Shown one piece after another: positions 1-5,635 of a DNA stretch of 5,635 nucleotides. Origin of the DNA: Deltaproteobacteria bacterium (lineage in GTDB: Bacteria; Desulfobacterota; Desulfobacteria; Desulfobacterales; SURF-15); contig JAHEHB010000366.1 of the NCBI GenBank assembly GCA_024644775.1, positions 1 through 5,635 of the forward strand. The letters are read 5' to 3'. The translations under genes were made by a program, and so were the position numbers. Every line of letters begins with the position of its first letter. Position 1 is the first letter of the stretch. The notes under the pieces are model-generated. The model worked only from the letters and a program-made list of their open reading frames with translations. It was not told where the DNA came from and did no database searches.

Positions 1-110
1 GACCCCTGGCCCTTTTTTAGTGTATCGTAATGTCAGTGATTTTTGCGTTGCTTTTTCCAAAATCAAATGGAATTCAGAAAACGATCCCATTTACAAGCGT
101 AACACGGATC

Positions 111-132
111 AAGGAATGGGTAAGGAATGGGT
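111..132 (+). promoter_or_regulatory. Tandemly duplicated ribosome binding site/start region
   Basis: The 11-mer AAGGAATGGGT occurs twice head to tail, at 111-121 and 122-132, directly before the M20-like gene. Each copy has an AAGGA Shine-Dalgarno core followed by an ATG. The second AAGGA (122-126) lies 6 nt before the ATG at 133, which is good spacing. The first AAGGA (111-115) lies 11 nt before the ATG at 127. The ATGs at 127 and 133 are in frame with each other. The ATG at 116, inside the first copy, is in another frame and reaches a stop at 185-187. I see no convincing promoter hexamers in 1-110. Confidence 0.6.
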
Positions 133-1290
133 ATGGAAAACTATCTTGAGAGACTGCCTGACTATGTGGGTACCATCAAATCTCTAAAGGAGACGATTAT
201 CACCAATATTGTATTAATCGGGCAAATACCGGCTCCCACTTTCAGGGAAAAACGGCGGGCCACGGTATTCATGGAGCGACTGGCGGAATCTCAGGTTGAT
301 GAGTGCACCACTGATGGATACCGAAATCCCATCGGCATTATCCGGGGCCGATCCGAGAGCAAACCCCCTATTTTTGTTGTCGCGCACCTTGACACAGCGA
401 TTTATAGAGACATCGTCTATAACTATCGAGTCGGCGTAAATTCGATCCAAGGGCCCGGTATCTTGGACAATTCTCTCGGCGTCGGCGTGCTGATTTCCAT
501 GCCGGAAATATTCCGTAAATTAGACTTGCATTTCGAATCCGACGTCATTTTGGCCGGAGTGATCCAATCCATTGGAAAAGGCAACTTGAGAGGAATTCGA
601 CACCTTGTGAAAACATGGCCCACGCCTATCCGAGGCGCTGTTTGCATCGAGGGAGTCGAGCTTGGCCGATTGAACTATTATGCAGAGGGAATGACCCGGT
701 GCGAAATTCGTTGCAATATCACGTCGACGAACGGCGGCGGTGACCAGTTCAAACCCAACCCGATCCTAATATTGAACGAGGTTATCAACCAGGTGCTAAG
801 GCTGAGATTACCTCAACAGCCCCGTACACACATCCTTTTTGGAAAAATTGCCGGTGGTATCGATTACGGCAAGATCGCTCAGGATGCGAGTCTCGGGTTC
901 GAAATCCGCAGCGACTCAGACAGAATCGTCAGGGAAGTGTACAAAGATATCAAGGATATTGTTGATGGTATTAACCATGAGCAGGACGTGGAGCTTCAAT
1001 TAAATACTATCAGTAATCTCCATGCAGCTCGGCTCAAGTTCAATCACCCGCTGGTAAAGAGCGCCGGAGCGGTAATGAAAACCCTGGGTCTCAAACCCTT
1101 CAGTGCATCGAGCGAATCGGAGTTATCAATCTTTCTTTCCCGAAAAATACCGGCAGTGACATTGGGAATAACCCGCGGCAAAAAACGTTTCCAGGAGGAC
1201 GCCTCCATGAAAATCAATCCCATGTTTAAAGGAATTGCTCAGGTTATCGGTGTTCTAACGGCCATTGATAAAGGTGTTTGCGATGAATAG
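133..1290 (+). CDS. M20-family metallopeptidase-like protein, probably missing catalytic residues
   Basis: This 385-residue protein has the size and order of an M20 (PepT/ArgE/CPG2-type) zinc aminoacylase or peptidase. The ATG at 133 is chosen because AAGGA lies 6 nt upstream; the in-frame ATG at 127 would add two residues. Recognisable family landmarks are IPAPTF near 32-37, the HLD motif (H85, D87), GPGILDNSLGV (metal-bridging D112), GNLRGIRHLV near 150-159, and E173 at the usual Asp/Glu ligand position. A lid/dimerisation domain follows (about 180-290) with an AGGIDYGKIA stretch. The expected Glu-Glu pair before GxGNLRG is Ser146-Ile147. The GGHSW motif reads GGDQF (202-206), and the final metal-binding His aligns with Phe353. 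Family membership is clear. Peptidase activity is doubtful, because the catalytic base and two metal ligands are gone. No signal peptide is apparent, so it is probably cytoplasmic. Its stop codon overlaps the next gene by 8 nt. The substrate cannot be told. Confidence 0.8.
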   Translation: MENYLERLPDYVGTIKSLKETIITNIVLIGQIPAPTFREKRRATVFMERLAESQVDECTTDGYRNPIGIIRGRSESKPPIFVVAHLDTAIYRDIVYNYRVGVNSIQGPGILDNSLGVGVLISMPEIFRKLDLHFESDVILAGVIQSIGKGNLRGIRHLVKTWPTPIRGAVCIEGVELGRLNYYAEGMTRCEIRCNITSTNGGGDQFKPNPILILNEVINQVLRLRLPQQPRTHILFGKIAGGIDYGKIAQDASLGFEIRSDSDRIVREVYKDIKDIVDGINHEQDVELQLNTISNLHAARLKFNHPLVKSAGAVMKTLGLKPFSASSESELSIFLSRKIPAVTLGITRGKKRFQEDASMKINPMFKGIAQVIGVLTAIDKGVCDE

Positions 1291-2311
1291 TACTTGGCTG
1301 ACTTCAAATACCTTTCACTATTCTGAATTTAAGGACCTCAACCGGCTTGTCGGTGAGAAAGAACGAAAAAATATCAAAATATCACTGTGCCTGCCGACCC
1401 TTAATGAGGAAATGACCATCGCAAAAGAAATACTAATCATGAAATCGGAGTTGATGACTCGCTATCCGCTTCTGGATGAAATCGTCGTAATCGATTCCGG
1501 TTCCACTGACAGCACGGTCAATATCGCAAAAACCTATGGGGCGGATGTATATCAAGCAGATGAAATTTTACCGCATCTGGAAAAGCATCGAGGAAAAGGA
1601 GAAAACCTCTGGAAGGCGCTCTATATTACAAAAGGAGATATCATTATATATCTTGATGCCGACATCAAAAACATTCATCACCGGTTCGCTTACGCACTCA
1701 TGGGGCCGCTGATTCTTACAGATCACATCAAATATACGAAGGCCTTTTATGATCGACCCATTGCCATCGGAAAGAACAAGGTTCGCCCCACGGGCGGCGG
1801 AAGAGTTACTGAACTTGTGACACGACCGCTGTTTTCCCTCTTTTTCCCTGAACTCACTCAAATCATGCAGCCCCTTTCAGGGGAGTATGCCGGTTATCGA
1901 GAACTATTCGAGAACATCCCCTTCCCTATCGGTTATGGAATCGAAACAAGTATGATTCTTGATATTTACGAAAAGTGGGGATTGAATGTTATTGCACAGG
2001 TCGATCTGGAACGCCGCATACACAGAAATCAAGACACCAAAGCATTGGGGAAAATGTCTTTTTCCATTCTCCAAACGTTTTTCAGGAGGATTGAAAAACT
2101 CGGACGCATCGATATGAAGAAACAACTCTTCCATGAGATGATCCAATACAACCTCATTCGAAATGAATACGAACCGGACGTTTACAAAGTAGAGGGAGTC
2201 GAAAGGCCGCCGATGATTGAAATTCCGGAATATTGTGAAAAATTCGATATTGCACGCCCGCGGCGAGCCGTGAAAGGATCCAGTAACGTTGCCAGCATCC
2301 AATTTGATTGA
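1283..2311 (+). CDS. gpgS: Glucosyl-3-phosphoglycerate synthase-like glycosyltransferase (GT81, GT-A fold)
   Basis: GpgS enzymes transfer glucose from an NDP-glucose donor to 3-phosphoglycerate, the first step to the compatible solute glucosylglycerate. The 342-residue product carries the family signatures in order: PTLNEE (38-43), VVIDSGSTDST (68-78) for nucleotide binding, GKGENLW (104-110), a DAD metal motif (125-127), GGGRVTELVTRPL (171-183), QPLSGEYAGYR (196-206) in the acceptor region, GYGIE (217-221), and QVDLERRIHRN with His247 at the usual third metal-ligand position. I prefer the ATG at 1283: AAGGTG at 1271-1276 sits 6 nt upstream, and the start overlaps the M20-like stop by 8 nt, which is typical of translational coupling. 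A TTG at 1265 would add six residues. It overlaps moaA by 23 nt. The usual GpgP/MpgP phosphatase is not in the window. A related enzyme using another sugar or acceptor, such as a mannosyl homologue, cannot be excluded. The protein appears cytosolic, with no membrane segments seen. Confidence 0.85.
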   Translation: MNSTWLTSNTFHYSEFKDLNRLVGEKERKNIKISLCLPTLNEEMTIAKEILIMKSELMTRYPLLDEIVVIDSGSTDSTVNIAKTYGADVYQADEILPHLEKHRGKGENLWKALYITKGDIIIYLDADIKNIHHRFAYALMGPLILTDHIKYTKAFYDRPIAIGKNKVRPTGGGRVTELVTRPLFSLFFPELTQIMQPLSGEYAGYRELFENIPFPIGYGIETSMILDIYEKWGLNVIAQVDLERRIHRNQDTKALGKMSFSILQTFFRRIEKLGRIDMKKQLFHEMIQYNLIRNEYEPDVYKVEGVERPPMIEIPEYCEKFDIARPRRAVKGSSNVASIQFD

Positions 2312-3281
2312 CAAATATAATCGCCGTTTAAACTACCTGCGTATATCGATAACGGATCGATGCAATCTCCGGTGCGTCTATTGTATGCCACAGGATCGGG
2401 TCACCAAGCTAAGTCATGAGGAGATCTTAACATATGAAGAAATCCTACGGCTTGTTAGAGTGAGCGTCGGCTTGGGGATTACGAAGGTTCGGGTGACCGG
2501 AGGTGAACCGCTTGTTCGAAAAGGTGTCTGCGGTTTTCTAAAGGAATTAACGAGAATTAGTGGGCTTTCGGATATCGCTATTACGACAAATGCCGTTTCC
2601 CTAAAAAATCACATTCAAAAAATAAGATCCACCGGCATCAAACGGATTAATATCAGCTTGGATACGCTGAATCGGGTGAAGTATTTAAAGATAACCGGGT
2701 ATGACCAATTCGATCGTGTGTGGGAAGGCATCCGATTGGCAGAAGCGGTTGGCTTTGATCCCATAAAGTTAAACGTCGTTGCGCTTAGAACAGTAAATGA
2801 TGATGAATTAACAAGTTTCGCCAAATTATCTTTTGAAAATTCCTTTCATATACGGTTTATCGAATACATGCCCATGGGAATTACCAGGCCATTTGTGGAT
2901 ATGCCATTGCTGACACCTGAAATTAAAGAACGAGTCCGTAGTTTGGGAGAGCTGATTCCTATTGACAATGGCGCGAATGACGGTCCCGCGGAACGATACA
3001 AATTCAAAGGGGCAAAAGGAGAAATCGGATTTATCAGCGCATTAAGCCGCCACTTCTGCAATACCTGCAACCGTCTGAGGCTAACAGCGAGTGGTCAGCT
3101 CAGAACCTGCCTGCTTTCAGAAGATCAATTCGACCTAAAAGGTCCGCTTCGAAAAGGATGTAGCGACACCGAGTTGTCAGACATTATACTAGAGGCGGTT
3201 CGTCACAAACCCTCTCGACATCAACTGATCGACTCGGAATCCCGACCCGTTTCGAGCCATATGTCCAGTATCGGAGGATAG
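2289..3281 (+). CDS. moaA: GTP 3',8-cyclase MoaA (radical SAM, molybdenum cofactor biosynthesis)
   Basis: MoaA is a radical-SAM enzyme that converts GTP to 3',8-cyclo-7,8-dihydro-GTP, which MoaC then turns into cyclic pyranopterin monophosphate. The 330-residue length is normal. The N-terminal 4Fe-4S site is CNLRCVYC (C25, C29, C32), and VTGGEPL (69-75) is the SAM-binding GGE motif. LRISITDRC and NISLDTL are typical of the family. The second cluster site is C257-x2-C260 with C274, inside CNTCNRLRLTASGQLRTC, which includes the arginines that bind GTP in known MoaA structures. The protein ends in the Gly-Gly that is essential in MoaA, so it looks intact and active. The start is TTG at 2289, inside the 3' end of the glycosyltransferase gene, with AAAGGA at 2273-2278 ending 10 nt upstream. 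A TTG at 2304 is a shorter alternative, but it leaves little before the conserved core. No moaC, moaE or other cofactor gene lies in the window. Confidence 0.96.
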   Translation: MPASNLIDKYNRRLNYLRISITDRCNLRCVYCMPQDRVTKLSHEEILTYEEILRLVRVSVGLGITKVRVTGGEPLVRKGVCGFLKELTRISGLSDIAITTNAVSLKNHIQKIRSTGIKRINISLDTLNRVKYLKITGYDQFDRVWEGIRLAEAVGFDPIKLNVVALRTVNDDELTSFAKLSFENSFHIRFIEYMPMGITRPFVDMPLLTPEIKERVRSLGELIPIDNGANDGPAERYKFKGAKGEIGFISALSRHFCNTCNRLRLTASGQLRTCLLSEDQFDLKGPLRKGCSDTELSDIILEAVRHKPSRHQLIDSESRPVSSHMSSIGG

Positions 3282-3408
3282 ACACGCCAGCCATCGCAAC
3301 GGTACTGCGTCGGCAAAGTCTCAAATCACCAGGCGCTTCGACATCGGTGCCACGAATCAGATAGGTGTCAAAGCCGGCGTAAGTTTTGAACAAAGCCCCA
3401 TTTAAACC

Positions 3409-3479
3409 AAAAAAAATGCCCGGGTCGCAGAAGTGTGAGGCTACCTTTACTCGCACAGTTCAATTGTCGCGACCCGGGC
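3409..3479 (-). terminator. Long-stem Rho-independent terminator for the TRAP operon
   Basis: GCCCGGGTCGC (3418-3428) and GCGACCCGGGC (3469-3479) are perfect 11-bp inverted repeats, very GC-rich against the local background. Read on the minus strand, the stem is followed after one base by eight T residues (the A-tract at 3409-3416), the classic intrinsic terminator arrangement. The 40-nt loop is long for a terminator, but it contains a second hairpin, GTGTGAG/CTCGCAC (3433-3439 with 3450-3456, one G-U pair), which would shorten it. The element lies about 170 nt beyond the dctM stop. On the plus strand the stem is followed only by TATTTAAAC, so it should work less well for the moaA side. Confidence 0.6.
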
Positions 3480-3488
3480 TATTTAAAC

Positions 3489-3551
3489 GAATCACGGGAC
3501 AGGGCAACATGAACACAACTTTCTCAGAACCGCATCAGGATCCCGTGATTC
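3489..3551. repeat. Second perfect 11-bp inverted repeat
   Basis: GAATCACGGGA at 3489-3499 is exactly complementary to TCCCGTGATTC at 3541-3551, with a 41-nt spacer in which I see no strong inner hairpin. No T-tract follows on either strand, so it is not a standard intrinsic terminator. It starts 9 nt after the first inverted repeat, and its arm length and spacing nearly match that one, although the arm sequences differ. It may be part of a structured RNA, a protein-binding palindrome, or a relic of a small mobile element. Confidence 0.55.
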
Positions 3552-3579
3552 AAGGTAATACGCGCAGGCTTTTATCAGC

Positions 3580-3617
3580 TTTGTTTCATGGAATCAAGTA
3601 ATTTTTTTATTTTTTTT
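3580..3617 (+). terminator. Possible weak plus-strand terminator after moaA
   Basis: TTGTTTC (3581-3587) pairs with GAATCAA (3591-3597) around a 3-nt ATG loop, with one T-T mismatch and a flanking U-G pair (3580 with 3598). The sequence GTAA and two T-runs (3602-3608 and 3611-3617) follow. The T-tract is strong but the stem is AT-rich and weak, so termination of the moaA operon here is only plausible. It lies about 300 nt after the moaA stop. Confidence 0.3.
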
Positions 3618-3636
3618 AAATTTTTTTAAAAAATTT
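3618..3636. repeat. AT-only palindrome next to the dctM 3' end
   Basis: AAATTTTTT and AAAAAATTT form a perfect 9-bp inverted repeat around a single T, directly after two T-runs. The whole 3602-3636 tract is A and T only and ends 10 nt before the dctM stop codon. It could extrude a hairpin or act as a T-tract for plus-strand transcripts. It may also simply be low-complexity DNA. Confidence 0.5.
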
Positions 3637-3646
3637 CTAATAACGA

Positions 3647-4945
3647 CTATTGTATTAAATTCGGCAGGAAAACAACGATTTCAGGAAACATCATCAAGAT
3701 CATCACGCAGATGATATAAGCAGGCAAAAAAAACACCACCCCTTTAAATACTTCTTCAAGGGTGATATCTTCCGCCATTCCTGCTACCACGTAAGTGGTC
3801 GCCCCCACCGGTGGTGTCACAGCTCCCAATGTGGTGATAACGGTAATGGTTACACCGAACCAGATCGGATCATAACCCAGCGTTTGGGAGACCGGGAAAA
3901 AGATGGGTATTGTGATCAATAGCAACGCAAGGGCATCCATCACCGCGCCCCCCAAAACATAGATTCCAAAAATAATCGCCATTACCGCCGTTTTTGGAAT
4001 CGGGAGATCCACAACCCAGGAAGCCACGTCAAAGGGAATCCGTGTTACCGCCAGGAAACGTCCGAATACCATCGCACCAGCCACTATCATAATAACCATG
4101 CATGAAATTTTCAGCGTATCCATGACGGATGCAAGAAATCCTTTCCAGGATAACCGACGCTGTGCAACGGTAATCACGACGGCAAAAAAAGAACCCGCGG
4201 CGCCGGCTTCCGTTGGGGTGAAAAACCCGAAGAACAACCCGAGCATCACCAATAAGAAAAGGAGCAACATTTCTACGGTACCGGAAAGAGAAAGCACTCT
4301 TTCCTGCAAGCTGCTTTTCGGGCCGACGGGTCCCCAATCCGAACGGATTCGACATAAAAGATAGACGCTGAGCATTAAGAGAATGGCCAATGAAATGCCT
4401 GCTCCTATCCCGCCATAAAAAAGCTTTGCAATCGATTGTTCAGTAGAGAGTCCGATGACAATCAGAACAACACTCGGAGGAATGACAACTCCGAGGGTCG
4501 ATCCACATGCAACGGCTCCTGTACTGAACATGAGGTTGTACCGGTACTTTTTCATCTGCGGCAATGCAACAGTGGTCATCGTCGCGGCTGTCGCCGTATT
4601 CGAACCACAGATGGCCGAAAATGCAGCACAGGCCATAATCGTCGCCATTGCAATACCCCCCCGGATATGGCCAATCCAGCGATAGGCGGCATTATACAGT
4701 TTTTCATTCACACCGGAATAAAACGCAATCTGTCCCATGAAGATAAATAATGGAATGACGGTCAGTCCGTATTTTGAAAACGTCGACCAAAGAACGGAGC
4801 TGACCATACTGAGACCGGCCTTTACGGAAACAACATAGCAAAACCCACAGAATCCGACCACACCCATCGCCACTCCCACAGGCATCCCGAGAAAAAACAT
4901 GACTGCAAGCAGAATTACAATTCCGGTGATACCGACCCAGGCCAT
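3647..4945 (-). CDS. dctM: TRAP transporter large permease subunit, DctM type
   Basis: This 432-residue inner-membrane protein is the large subunit of a tripartite ATP-independent periplasmic (TRAP) transporter. It carries the substrate through the membrane, driven by an ion gradient (usually sodium). It is hydrophobic throughout, with a dozen or so membrane segments, and has normal DctM length. Family motifs in order are VIPLFIFMG (63-71), GSNTATAAT (114-122), GSTLGVVIPPS (148-158), FTPTEAGA (242-249), the MD..A..LLITIPIFFP stretch (336-351), LGYDPIWFG (356-364) and TPPVG (377-381). The ATG at 4945-4943 is preceded on the minus strand by AAGGAT (4960-4955) with 9 nt spacing. An ATG at 4952 is out of frame and too close to that site. 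It is the last gene of the dctPQM operon. The gap of 100 nt after dctQ is longer than usual. The substrate cannot be inferred. Confidence 0.95.
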   Translation of the reverse strand: MAWVGITGIVILLAVMFFLGMPVGVAMGVVGFCGFCYVVSVKAGLSMVSSVLWSTFSKYGLTVIPLFIFMGQIAFYSGVNEKLYNAAYRWIGHIRGGIAMATIMACAAFSAICGSNTATAATMTTVALPQMKKYRYNLMFSTGAVACGSTLGVVIPPSVVLIVIGLSTEQSIAKLFYGGIGAGISLAILLMLSVYLLCRIRSDWGPVGPKSSLQERVLSLSGTVEMLLLFLLVMLGLFFGFFTPTEAGAAGSFFAVVITVAQRRLSWKGFLASVMDTLKISCMVIMIVAGAMVFGRFLAVTRIPFDVASWVVDLPIPKTAVMAIIFGIYVLGGAVMDALALLLITIPIFFPVSQTLGYDPIWFGVTITVITTLGAVTPPVGATTYVVAGMAEDITLEEVFKGVVFFLPAYIICVMILMMFPEIVVFLPNLIQ

Positions 4946-5045
4946 ACGTCATGTATCCTTCTACGCTTGGGCTATTAACAATTTTGGTACAATCAATTTC
5001 TTAAATGTCCAAACGATTGAATAATTGAGGAACGATTTTCAAAGT
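4946..5045 (-). other. Spacer between dctQ and dctM
   Basis: This 100-nt AT-rich gap separates two subunit genes that in most TRAP operons abut or overlap. On the minus strand it ends with the dctM ribosome binding site. It contains a 7-bp direct repeat AACGATT (5012-5018 and 5031-5037). A TTGGAC/TACCAA pair 17 nt apart resembles a promoter only poorly. I see no gene and no clear hairpin. Confidence 0.4.
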
Positions 5046-5546
5046 TCAACTATTTGGCTTCGCTTTGTCGGCGTTCGGATATATGATTCGGACCATATCC
5101 AGAAAGAACACCAGGGCGAGCACGCCACATCCCAATGCAACACCATAAGTAAACGGATGATAGATAATCCGAAGCGTCTCCGAGACTTCATCGGTATGTC
5201 TGAGCGTAGCGGCTTTATCGGATATTTTCCACGCCGCGATTGAAAAAAAGACCATGCAAACCGTGTTGTTGATAAAATACAGTACATCACGCGTTTTTTC
5301 TGAAAAGCTGTTTACCAGAACGTTCACGGAAATGTGTCCCCGTTTGATCTGTGTATACCCCAGGGCAAAGGATGTAAGAATTGCCCCCATAAAACCCATC
5401 AATTCGTAGGTCCCTCGAATCGGTAACCATACAACGCGAAGCAATATGTTGGCGCATGTCAGTACAATCATAAAAATCAAAAAAACACCGGCAACTAATA
5501 TCAGAACCCGACTGGCGTATTGGCTGATTTTTTCAAGAACCGACAT
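5046..5546 (-). CDS. dctQ: TRAP transporter small permease subunit, DctQ type
   Basis: DctQ is the four-helix inner-membrane subunit that supports DctM in TRAP transporters. The 166-residue product has hydrophobic segments at about 13-35, 45-65, 88-107 and 131-155. It also shows the usual DctQ features: N33-I-L-L-R37 at the end of the first helix, TYELMGF (46-52) with Glu48, and the KRGHISVNVLV stretch (68-78). Length and topology fit the family. Its ATG (5546-5544) shares one base with the TAA of the upstream dctP in a TAATG junction, so translation is probably coupled; only a weak AAGAAA precedes it. Sequence in this family varies greatly and does not indicate the substrate. Confidence 0.92.
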   Translation of the reverse strand: MSVLEKISQYASRVLILVAGVFLIFMIVLTCANILLRVVWLPIRGTYELMGFMGAILTSFALGYTQIKRGHISVNVLVNSFSEKTRDVLYFINNTVCMVFFSIAAWKISDKAATLRHTDEVSETLRIIYHPFTYGVALGCGVLALVFFLDMVRIIYPNADKAKPNS

Positions 5547-5635
5547 TATTTATGTTTCTTAATAAGCGCTTTGATGTCATCGACAATTTGTTTTGCCGGA
5601 TATCCATTAGCGGTCTTATCGGACATCCATTTGTC
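5546..5635 (-). CDS. dctP: TRAP transporter substrate-binding protein DctP, C-terminal 29 residues (partial)
   Basis: An open frame enters from the right window edge on the minus strand and ends at a TAA (5548-5546) that overlaps the dctQ start. The 29 visible residues include GYPAKQIVDDIKALIKK. They resemble the C-terminal helix of DctP-type periplasmic binding proteins, which often end in a Gly-x-Pro-(Ala/Gly)-Lys turn followed by a charged helix. The identification rests mainly on position (first gene of a dctPQM operon) and on this tail. The ligand-binding part, the signal peptide and the operon promoter lie outside the window. Confidence 0.8.
   Translation of the reverse strand, partial: DKWMSDKTANGYPAKQIVDDIKALIKKHK

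Larger units (their letters stand above)
3282..3646. other. Convergent intergenic region without a supported gene
   Basis: This 365-bp stretch separates the ends of moaA (plus) and dctM (minus). I find no reading frame with family features or a good ribosome binding site. Structure is dense instead. There is an imperfect stem GCTTCGACA/TGTCAAAGC (3335-3343 with 3366-3374, one C-A mismatch), two perfect 11-bp inverted repeats (3418-3479 and 3489-3551), an octamer ATTTAAAC repeated at 3400-3407 and 3481-3488, a weak hairpin at 3580-3598, and a T-rich/AT-palindromic tract at 3602-3636. The region could hold terminators for both operons, a small structured RNA, or the remains of a short mobile element. 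The sequence alone does not decide between these. Confidence 0.6.

Noticed and set aside
1..110. Possible sigma-70 promoter for the plus-strand cluster
   Set aside because: TTGCGT and TTGCTT near 44-55 have no properly spaced -10 hexamer. The promoter may lie upstream of the window.
1904..2314. A 136-codon minus-strand frame antisense to the glycosyltransferase gene
   Set aside because: The plus strand encodes strongly conserved GT81 motifs in this stretch, so the frame is an antisense shadow.
3184..3456. A 90-codon minus-strand frame overlapping the moaA 3' end
   Set aside because: About a third of it is antisense to conserved MoaA sequence and the rest covers the terminator hairpin. No family features are visible.
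3386..3601. A 71-codon plus-strand frame starting with TTG in the intergenic region
   Set aside because: It has no good ribosome binding site and no recognisable family, and it runs through both inverted repeats, which points to non-coding structured DNA.
3509..3601. A 30-codon ATG frame preceded by AGGG
   Set aside because: The Shine-Dalgarno spacing is only 4 nt, the peptide matches nothing I know, and it contains one arm of an inverted repeat. A truncated gene remnant cannot be excluded but is not supported.
4029..4355. A 108-codon minus-strand frame inside dctM
   Set aside because: It lies in another frame on the same strand as dctM, and the dctM frame carries the conserved FTPTEAGA motif here.

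Overview
The window looks like chromosomal DNA of a Gram-negative bacterium with moderate GC. A DctPQM-type TRAP transporter and a glucosyl-3-phosphoglycerate-synthase-like glycosyltransferase beside moaA suggest an anaerobic or marine proteobacterium, possibly a sulfate-reducer-like Desulfobacterota member. That assignment is inference from gene content only. No rRNA, tRNA, CRISPR array or intact insertion sequence was seen.

Layout: (1) Positions 1-126 are a short leader with no confident gene. It ends in a perfect 11-bp tandem duplication that carries both a Shine-Dalgarno sequence and an ATG. (2) Positions 133-3281 hold a tight plus-strand cluster of three genes: an M20-family peptidase-like protein, a GT81-type glycosyltransferase (GpgS-like) and MoaA. 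Each gene overlaps the next (8 nt, then 23 nt), so they are probably co-transcribed and translationally coupled. (3) Positions 3282-3646 are a 365-bp intergenic region between convergent genes. It holds two perfect 11-bp inverted repeats with almost equal spacers (40 and 41 nt), an A-tract that makes the first one a good minus-strand terminator, and a T-rich tract with an AT palindrome. (4) Positions 3647-5635 hold a minus-strand TRAP transporter operon in the order dctP (only the last 29 codons), dctQ, dctM.

How the parts fit: the TRAP genes encode a periplasmic-binding-protein-dependent, ion-driven importer of an organic anion whose identity the window does not show. In the plus-strand cluster, GpgS-like enzymes start the synthesis of the compatible solute glucosylglycerate, and MoaA catalyses the first step of molybdenum cofactor synthesis. 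Neither the phosphatase that normally follows GpgS nor moaC is present here. The most unusual protein is the M20-like one. It keeps the family scaffold and part of the metal site, but the Glu-Glu pair, the GGHS histidine and the C-terminal histidine all appear to be replaced, so it may be a pseudoenzyme or have a changed activity. Why it is coupled to a glycosyltransferase and MoaA is not explained by known pathways.
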